From assembly GCA_031274565.1 (NCBI GenBank), contig JAISPY010000303.1, positions 1-10,635 on the forward strand: a stretch of 10,635 bases of DNA, given 5' to 3'. The notes under the pieces were generated by a model, which was given only the letters and a program-made list of their open reading frames with translations, was not told the DNA's origin and made no database searches. Made by a program: the position numbers and the translations under genes. The stretch's first letter is position 1; each line of letters opens with the position of its first letter. This document shows positions 6,570 to 10,635 of this stretch, piece by piece. The DNA comes from Treponema sp. Lineage in GTDB: Bacteria; Spirochaetota; Spirochaetia; Treponematales; Breznakiellaceae.

Positions 6570-6610
6570 TTGAGGCAGTTTCAAAATGTCAGATTTTGGA
6601 ACGGTCTCAA
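6570..6610 (+). repeat. 41-base hairpin repeat downstream of gpsA
   Basis: TTGAGGCAGTTTCAAAAT (6570-6587) and ATTTTGGAACGGTCTCAA (6593-6610) are inverted repeats around a five-base loop. Fifteen of 18 positions are Watson-Crick. Two of the other three are G-U pairs in plus-strand RNA, but would be A-C mismatches on the other strand. It lies 48 bases past the gpsA stop and may protect or end that transcript, although no T run follows. It resembles a dispersed hairpin repeat. I could not check for other copies. Confidence 0.6.
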
Positions 6611-6780
6611 TTATAACGCATGAGGATAGATTCGACTTTCACCTGAGGCATAGTAAGGCTGCAGTTACCCTGTTTGTTTCTCCATGGAGCCAGGAAATAG
6701 GAATCTGAAATGGTTGGACAAAAACTCCCACGGGAAAAGAAATCAACGTGATTCTCTATCCTATAAGGAATGAAGATAGT

Positions 6781-6812
6781 CAATCACCCCGGCAAAGCCG
6801 GGGGATTGTTTT
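6781..6812 (+). terminator. Strong GC hairpin with T run
   Basis: CAATC and CCCCGGC (6781-6793, one bulged A) pair with GCCGGGG and GATTG (6797-6808) around an AAA loop, and TTTT follows. The form is that of an intrinsic terminator on the plus strand. No gene lies close upstream, so it may end a non-coding transcript or be part of a mobile-element end. Hairpins of the CCCCGGC-GCCGGGG kind are common at IS200/IS605 ends. Confidence 0.6.
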
Positions 6813-6816
6813 GGTG

Positions 6817-6837
6817 AACCGCTCCATGCGGTTTTTG
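6817..6837 (+). terminator. Second tandem hairpin with T run
   Basis: AACCGC, loop TCCAT, GCGGTT, then TTT. It lies four bases after the T run of the preceding hairpin, making a tandem terminator arrangement on the plus strand. Confidence 0.5.
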
Positions 6838-6847
6838 TGGTTTCATC

Positions 6848-7009
6848 TTACTTTTTGGAGATTTTTTTAGATTTGCTTTTCTGTCCAACATGCTTTATGG
6901 CGGTCATGGTTCCTACTGGTACCATAGCTACTACCTGTATTGCTCCCGCAACGATCAAACCTTTTGGATCCCCCGGCAAAGCCGAGATTTTAGTCTTTTG
7001 GGAGGACAC
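6848..7009 (-). CDS. Possible small membrane peptide with a lysine-rich tail
   Basis: On the minus strand a 53-codon frame runs from a GTG at 7009 to TAA at 6848. It has a polar start (SSQKTKISALPGDPK), one hydrophobic segment of about 20 residues (GLIVAGAIQVVAMVPVGTMT), then a very basic tail (KHVGQKSKSKKISKK). That plan, one membrane helix plus a positive tail, is what small toxins of type I systems and other tiny membrane proteins look like. The frame is open further upstream (RKLNAWANTAKN) to a TAG, without an ATG. No ribosome site precedes the GTG, so the true start is unclear or the gene is broken. I do not recognise a family. The competing plus-strand frame over the same bases is hydrophobic throughout and less convincing. 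Confidence 0.3.
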   Translation of the reverse strand: MSSQKTKISALPGDPKGLIVAGAIQVVAMVPVGTMTAIKHVGQKSKSKKISKK

Positions 7010-7126
7010 GTTTTTTGCCGTGTTAGCCCAAGCGTTTAATTTTCTTGAGTTATTGCTATACTATAAGGAATGAGTTATCATATTTTATTAGATCACCCAC
7101 TAATAAAAATAACAAGGGCGTTTTAT

Positions 7127-7800
7127 ATGCAAGAAACTATCGATCTTTCTATCAGTAGTGATCCCTTTAGCATTGAAGGGAGCCTATTGGTGAAGTACAC
7201 CGGAACAGAGAATGCTTTGGTGATCCCCGAAGGGATTACCACGATTGGGAAGGAAGCCTTTTATGGAGTCAAGCTGCGTTCCATAATCATTCCCGAAGGA
7301 GTTACGGTTATCGGAAAATACGCCTTTGCCCATACTAAATTACCTCGGTGAGCATCCCTGCTACGGTTACCGATATTCATGAGGGGGCATTTGCCATCAA
7401 GAGCCTCGAGGCCATTACCGTAGCGACGGAAAATCCCTGTTTTGCCAGTAAGGACGGGGTCTTGTTTGATAAGTCCCTGCAGACCCTGATTGCGTATCCC
7501 CGGAGCAAACCCGATGCCCAGTATACGATCCCTTCTGGTTTGCGGGTCATCGGGGATAAGGCCTTCACCGAGACCCCCGTACGTTCGGTGAGCATCCCCC
7601 GTGGGGTGGGGGATATTGGAGAATACGCCTTTGCCCATACCAAATTAGCCGAGGTGAGCATCCCCAGCAGTGTGAGCAAGATCGGGACCCACGCATTTGC
7701 GTTCTGTACCCAGCTTATCAGCGTTGAGCTTTTCCGGATAACCAAGGTACACCGAGAGGCGTTTATCGCGAGTCCGGTACGGCTACGGTATCGTGACTAG
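7127..7800 (+). pseudogene. BspA-type leucine-rich repeat (LRR_5) protein, frameshifted
   Basis: The frame from ATG 7127 (AAGGG eight bases upstream) reads about 74 codons to a TGA at 7349-7351. The same protein resumes one frame over at 7348 and runs to TAG at 7798-7800. Both parts are made of LRR_5/BspA repeats of the form I-P-x-G-V-x-x-I-G-x-x-A-F-x-x-x-x-L, as in Treponema LrrA-like proteins. The break is visible by comparing two near-identical repeat units: AAATTACCTCGGTGAGC at 7337 lacks one base relative to AAATTAGCCGAGGTGAGC near 7644. Joined, the product would be about 224 residues. There is no signal peptide, unlike many surface LRR proteins of this type, so the product would be cytoplasmic or the N-terminus is lost. 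An upstream in-frame ATG at 7070 is possible but has poor spacing to a ribosome site. A sequencing error would also explain the shift. Confidence 0.75.
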
Positions 7801-7891
7801 GCCTGGGTCCGCGTTTGTCGAGGTTTATCCTGCAGTGCTCCCCACAGGGCATGACCGAGTCATACTTTTGCTCTAGCGACCATAAGTCGCT

Positions 7892-7977
7892 CACGGGCCA
7901 AGGGTTTATAAACGCCGATAACCCTTTCAAGGGGCCTGGGCCTCCCGTATTTTTTCTTTTTTCTATTTTTTTCTATA
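7892..7977 (+). terminator. Long structured terminator after the LRR gene
   Basis: AAGGGTT and AACCCTT form a stem within an outer pairing of ACGGG near 7892 with CCCGT near 7949. CCCTT can instead pair with AAGGG just after it. Three T runs follow (7950-7972). Upstream, AGCGAC-CATAA-GTCGCT (about 7875-7891) is another clean hairpin. The position 90-170 bases past the LRR stop, together with the T runs, points to termination on the plus strand. The stretch 7801-8067 holds no gene I can support. Confidence 0.5.
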
Positions 7978-8067
7978 AAACTGACCATAGGCCGCATCGG
8001 CGCCATACTGTTGCAGGTAGGTTCGCTCAGTATAAAGCGTACCTGCGGGGTATGCGGGTCCTCATCA

Positions 8068-8718
8068 TCAATAAGCCGGACGCGAAATAATCGAAAAAAA
8101 ATACTCCGGCAGCGGGGCGCTCATATCCAGGGAAAACCCAAAGGGAGGTTCCCCGGTGGAGATGCTGAGCCGTGAGGCATGGAGCAGGAGCCTGGTAAGC
8201 CCTCTGGTTTTGTGGAGCTCCTTGTTGAGCGCGAAGTCGCCGTAGGTAGCATCCCCCAAGACCGGGTTCCCAATCCGGGCCAAATGCCGGCGGATCTGGT
8301 GCATACGGCCCGTACCGAGTTCCAGGGAGAGGAGCGAAAAATCCCGGTCTCCGGAAAGCCTGGTATAGTGCGTTTCCGATGGCTTCACCCTTCCTCTCAC
8401 CTCCAGGCTGAGCCGTATGGTACCGGTATCCTGCAGGGGCCTACCCGCACAAACCGCGAGGTACTGTTTACGGATTCCCTTTTTCCCGGCAAATAAGGCG
8501 GCAAAAAAGGCCGCCGCTTCCCGGTTTTTTGCCACGAGGATGATACCCGAGGTATCCTTATCAAGTCGGTGGACCAGCAGCGGCCGGGGGGACCAGGCTG
8601 CTCCCAGGATGGTATCCAGAGAGGCCCCTACCCGCGCTCCTCCCTGCACTGGAAGCCCTGCCGGTTTATTGAGGACGATGCAGTAATCATTTTCAAACAG
8701 TACAGCTATACGTTTCAC
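8068..8718 (-). CDS. RluA-family RNA pseudouridine synthase
   Basis: This 216-residue protein is the catalytic domain of the RluA/RluC/RluD family, which turns specific uridines of rRNA or tRNA into pseudouridine. The signature HRLDKDTSG is at 50-58 with the catalytic Asp53. LNKPAGLPV at 16-24, a Lys-Tyr segment (KQYLAV) and GRMHQIRRHLA are the other family motifs. There is no N-terminal S4 RNA-binding domain, unlike RluC and RluD. The protein starts directly with the core, as in RluA/TruC-type and many spirochaete members. Which uridine it modifies cannot be told from the sequence. The start is a GTG with AAGGG six bases upstream. A TATAGT on the minus strand at 8745-8740 could be its -10. 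It diverges from the next gene. Confidence 0.9.
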   Translation of the reverse strand: MKRIAVLFENDYCIVLNKPAGLPVQGGARVGASLDTILGAAWSPRPLLVHRLDKDTSGIILVAKNREAAAFFAALFAGKKGIRKQYLAVCAGRPLQDTGTIRLSLEVRGRVKPSETHYTRLSGDRDFSLLSLELGTGRMHQIRRHLARIGNPVLGDATYGDFALNKELHKTRGLTRLLLHASRLSISTGEPPFGFSLDMSAPLPEYFFSIISRPAY

Positions 8719-8797
8719 GCTTTACCCTTGGTTTTCTTAACTATAGCGTATTTAAATCGTAAGAGAAACGGTAATAGGGAATAGTAGGTACGTTCAA

Positions 8798-9985
8798 ATG
8801 GCCGAAACTTATACTATCATGATATGCAAAAAGCATCCCGCCTGGTTGATCCTGCGGAACCTCCTATTTTTGCTCTGGTTCTCCTGGTCTCCCTGGTTGC
8901 TGGCCGCCTCCCCCCTGGCTTCCGCTACCTGGGGTTTTCGCCTCGATCTTCCTGAAGGCTATGAGCTTACCGGAGGGGACGGCAAGGACCGGTTCTCCTT
9001 TCATTTCCCAAGGGAAAAAACCCAGTTTGACCTGGTGGTATATGTCGATACCCAGCCTTCAGTGGAAGCTTTGGCAGCGGATGTACAGCGGCGCTTGAAT
9101 AACCAAGGGAAAATAGACGCATTTACCTATCGCCATAAAAAGGCGGTGCTCATGCAATTACGATTTATCGGCCCCAGCGGACTTTCTGAGGGCTGGGGAA
9201 TTTGCATTGAACTGGGAACCCCCGGACACACGGGGAAAAAGCCGCTGCTACTCGCCCTGGCATACGGACCTTCGGGGCAGGGGAATAAGCAGGATATCCA
9301 TTTTTCTGCTCTGGATTCTATTGCTCCAAGCCCGGAGGATTGGTATGTTCCCGGTCCCATCACGGAATACCAGTATCCCCGGGGTACACCGCAGACCGTC
9401 CCCTTGGCAGGAGGGCAGACCGAGGCCATCCTCTACGAGCATGATGCGGTAGCAGCCCAGGCCCTGGTGGACCGGGAATTCGGCGTACTCAAGCGGTATA
9501 TCGCTACCCCCCTTTGGAAAGAAGCCTGGATCCGGTTTTACCGAGCGGTGTACCGGGATTCCTTTGACCGGCTTGCCCATGCTGCCTTCATGTTGGAGCG
9601 CTCCTGGAACATCCCGGCAGTGGATAATCGGGACCTGGCGGCAAAGGCCCTTGCTTGGGTACAGTCCTTCTCTTATGAACGGAACCTCCTGGGCAGTGAT
9701 TTTGTCAACCTGGTAAGCGCCGTGGTAGAGGGTCGGGGAGACTGTGACAGCCGGGCCTTGCTCTGGGCGCTCATACTGAACCAAGCGAATATCCCTGCGG
9801 CCATCATGGTTTCCCCCCAGTACAGCCATGCCATGGGACTGGCGGATCTACCAGGAACCGGCGCCCGGTTTGCCCTGGGAGGTACCCAATGGCTGGTAGC
9901 GGAGACCACCAGTTCCGTATCTTTGGGGCTCATCAGCGCCCAGATGAGCGAAACCCGGTATTGGCTGGGCGTAACATTGGAATGA
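8798..9985 (+). CDS. Exported transglutaminase-like protein
   Basis: This 395-residue protein begins with a signal peptide: basic residues, a hydrophobic core (WLILRNLLFLLWFSWSPWLL), and a likely cut after ASPLASA near residue 43. It should act in the periplasm or at the envelope. The C-terminal part looks like a transglutaminase-like/cysteine-protease fold. GRGDCDSRALLWALIL at 313-328 contains the presumed nucleophile Cys316 in the typical GxCD context. YSHAM gives His344, and WLVAETT gives Glu369 where most members have Asp. The region from 44 to about 180 shows beta-type sequence with no recognised domain. No lipobox is present. The function, cutting or cross-linking peptides, is unknown. 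The ATG at 8798 has AGG ten bases upstream. A second ATG at 8819 would also keep the signal peptide. It is followed by a terminator, so it is likely a single-gene unit. Confidence 0.75.
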   Translation: MAETYTIMICKKHPAWLILRNLLFLLWFSWSPWLLAASPLASATWGFRLDLPEGYELTGGDGKDRFSFHFPREKTQFDLVVYVDTQPSVEALAADVQRRLNNQGKIDAFTYRHKKAVLMQLRFIGPSGLSEGWGICIELGTPGHTGKKPLLLALAYGPSGQGNKQDIHFSALDSIAPSPEDWYVPGPITEYQYPRGTPQTVPLAGGQTEAILYEHDAVAAQALVDREFGVLKRYIATPLWKEAWIRFYRAVYRDSFDRLAHAAFMLERSWNIPAVDNRDLAAKALAWVQSFSYERNLLGSDFVNLVSAVVEGRGDCDSRALLWALILNQANIPAAIMVSPQYSHAMGLADLPGTGARFALGGTQWLVAETTSSVSLGLISAQMSETRYWLGVTLE

Positions 9986-9994
9986 CCGGATAAA

Positions 9995-10030
9995 CCCCGA
10001 GAACCATTTCGAGGGCTTTTTCTCGATTTT
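9995..10030 (+). terminator. Terminator of the transglutaminase-like gene
   Basis: CCCCGA pairs with TCG-A-GGG (one bulge) ten bases past the stop, followed by CTTTTTCTCGATTTTTCT. Position and T runs fit an intrinsic terminator. Confidence 0.6.
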
Positions 10031-10036
10031 TCTCTA

Positions 10037-10142
10037 AGGACCCGCGCAGCAATAACATGACTAGTAGGTCATGTTATTGCCTTATTTGATTACGTAAGCA
10101 ATGAGAATAAAATGCAGGGCATTTTATTCGTGCGCGGGTCCT
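10037..10142. repeat. 106-base element of nested perfect inverted repeats
   Basis: An outer 12-bp stem (AGGACCCGCGCA at 10037-10048 with TGCGCGGGTCCT at 10131-10142) encloses two perfect hairpins. The first is GCAATAACATGAC / GTCATGTTATTGC (10049-10061 / 10068-10080, loop TAGTAG). The second is GAATAAAATGC / GCATTTTATTC (10105-10115 / 10119-10129, loop AGG). Between them lies a near-palindrome around TTACGTAA (10090-10097). Every arm is perfect, so the fold is equally possible on either strand or as a DNA cruciform. There is no T run on either side, so it is not a terminator. Candidates are a small non-autonomous mobile element, a structured RNA, or a protein/recombinase site. I recognise no known family. 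Confidence 0.8.
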
Positions 10143-10416
10143 AAATGGCCATAGGCCGCAAAAGGTACGGCTCCTTCGCCAGGATCAGCTCGTCCGATGT
10201 CAGCGGTTCTATGATCCCCTCCACTATGATGTGGTTCTCAATATCGATCGTAAAGCAATGACCTCCGGGCCGTCGCGTCCGTAATTCCTGCCCCACCACC
10301 CCATAATACTCCCGTAGCGCCGTATAACAGGACTGTTTACGCGCCCCAGCGAAGCTGGGGACGCCGCCAGTAGGCGGCTCGGGCTACGGTTTTGCTAGGT
10401 CAATCGCTTCGCTCAT
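10141..10416 (-). pseudogene. Broken minus-strand coding remnant
   Basis: From ATG 10416 the frame reads MSEAIDLAKP, then TAG at 10386-10384. It stays open in the same frame for 80 codons to a TAG at 10143-10141. After the internal stop come residues encoded by two GC palindromes (PEPPTGGVPSFAGAR), then protein-like sequence with the GC-rich third positions of neighbouring genes: KQSCYTALREYYGVVGQELR, FTIDIENHIIVEG, ending LAKEPYLLRPMAI. The ATG overlaps the stop of another short open stretch (RFDRLNKGFAWE) as ATGA, as coupled genes do. The final stop lies within the last bases of the 106-base inverted-repeat element. I do not recognise the protein. Either this is a gene remnant invaded by a palindromic repeat, or the true start lies after the palindromes with a rare start codon. 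Confidence 0.45.
10341..10378. repeat. Tandem GC-rich palindromes (REP-like)
   Basis: CCCCAGC-GAA-GCTGGGG (10344-10360, extended by GCG/CGC across one bulged base) is directly followed by GCCGCC-AGTA-GGCGGC (10363-10378). Two adjacent GC hairpins with tiny loops are typical of dispersed palindromic repeats. They sit inside the broken minus-strand frame and would add about a dozen residues in frame. Confidence 0.65.
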
Positions 10417-10500
10417 TCCCACGCAAAGCCCTTATTCAGGCGGTCAAAACGTCATATACAGCCGGAACGTTATGTACAATGCCCTAGACAAAAATAAAAA

Positions 10501-10554
10501 AAATTGTTATAAAAAAATGAATCTAGAATTTTACTGGATTTATTTTAACAATTT
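10501..10554. promoter_or_regulatory. AT-rich dyad upstream of the terminal start site
   Basis: AAATTGTTA (10501-10509) is exactly mirrored by TAACAATTT (10546-10554), with a TCTAGA near the centre. It lies 33-86 bases before the ATG at 10587 in a very AT-rich patch. That is a natural place for a promoter with an operator, or for a leader hairpin. No convincing -35/-10 pair could be fixed. Confidence 0.4.
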
Positions 10555-10586
10555 GTCAAAGAAACAACAAAAGGAGAAGGTGGTAT

Positions 10587-10635
10587 ATGACCCCCCCCCC
10601 GCGCGCGCCCGCGCGGGCTCGTGTTGAAAGGAGAG
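10587..10635 (+). CDS. Start of a possible phase-variable gene, partial
   Basis: ATG at 10587 has AAGG six bases upstream and AAGGAG ten bases upstream. After ATGA comes a run of ten C, then alternating GC sequence. With ten C the frame reads MTPPPRAPARARVERR and is still open at the window edge. With nine C it is also open in another frame. With eleven C it stops after 13 codons. Only 16 codons are visible and they are low in complexity, so the product cannot be named. AAAGGAG at 10628-10634 could also be the ribosome site of a second start just outside the window. In that case this frame would be a leader or chance. Confidence 0.3.
   Translation, partial: MTPPPRAPARARVERR
10591..10600 (+). 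repeat. Homopolymer of ten C just after a start codon
   Basis: Ten consecutive C at 10591-10600 begin one base after the ATG and are followed by a GC-only stretch with the palindrome GCCCGCGCGGGC (10607-10618). Tracts of this length slip readily in replication and in many pathogens and commensals switch genes on and off. Confidence 0.85.

Larger units (their letters stand above)
6756..7073. repeat. Direct-repeat pair exactly 300 bp apart
   Basis: CTATAAGGAATGA occurs at 6761-6773 and again at 7061-7073. Both copies are preceded by CTAT plus one variable base, so 17 of 18 bases agree. Between them lie two terminator-like hairpins and a possible small minus-strand gene. The broader stretch 6523-7126 contains no large gene I can support. 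A plus-strand frame over 6837-7073 is open, but is best read as the shadow of the minus-strand peptide. Confidence 0.55.

Noticed and set aside
6837..7073. Plus-strand hydrophobic frame of 78 codons
   Set aside because: It begins with a GTG inside a terminator T run, has no ribosome site and has a run of Phe and Leu from T-rich DNA. The minus-strand frame over the same bases has the more protein-like pattern.
10037..10142. Reading the nested inverted repeats as a CRISPR, an integron attC site or a retron
   Set aside because: There is no repeated spacer pattern. The conserved attC end motifs (GTTRRRY/RYYYAAC) are absent, and no cas, integrase or reverse transcriptase gene is in view.
10145..10261. 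Plus-strand frame MAIGRKRYGSF onward (38 codons)
   Set aside because: The minus strand has the better codon pattern here, and this ATG has no ribosome site.

Overview
The window looks like chromosomal DNA of a spirochaete, most likely a Treponema of the termite-gut or related free-living type. This is inference. It rests on roughly 50 % GC, a Treponema-style BspA/LRR_5 protein, a reverse rubrerythrin beside a PerR regulator, and conserved-looking proteins that I cannot place outside spirochaetes. No rRNA or tRNA gene was found.

Layout, left to right. The 3' end of cdsA (CDP-diacylglycerol synthase) is followed by a decayed IS5-type transposase remnant on the minus strand. Next come a PfkB-family sugar kinase (minus) and a dCMP deaminase (plus), read divergently from what look like overlapping promoters. 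The deaminase converges on an unrecognised protein of about 327 residues (minus). A 4'-phosphopantetheinyl transferase (minus) follows, with a structured leader and a possible 18-codon leader peptide. A peroxide-defence pair, perR then rubrerythrin (both minus), comes next, with a dyad at the perR promoter that could be a self-operator. gpsA (plus) makes sn-glycerol-3-phosphate. With cdsA and the phosphopantetheinyl transferase, phospholipid and acyl-carrier metabolism is a mild common theme, but these genes are not an operon.

From 6523 to 7126 there is no convincing large gene. The stretch holds hairpins, terminators, a direct repeat spaced exactly 300 bp, and a possible small membrane peptide on the minus strand. 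It leads into an LRR_5 gene broken by one missing base. A long terminator, an RluA-type pseudouridine synthase (minus) and an exported transglutaminase-like protein (plus) follow.

The last 650 bases are the most unusual part. A 106-base element is built almost entirely of perfect inverted repeats: a 12-bp outer stem enclosing a 13-bp and an 11-bp hairpin. It abuts, base for base, the stop codon of a broken minus-strand reading frame that carries two GC-rich palindromes. After an AT-rich dyad, a well-placed ribosome site and ATG run straight into a tract of ten C, a candidate phase-variable start that leaves the window. The palindromic element and the poly-C start are the two items most deserving of follow-up. 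I do not see a complete multi-gene new system.
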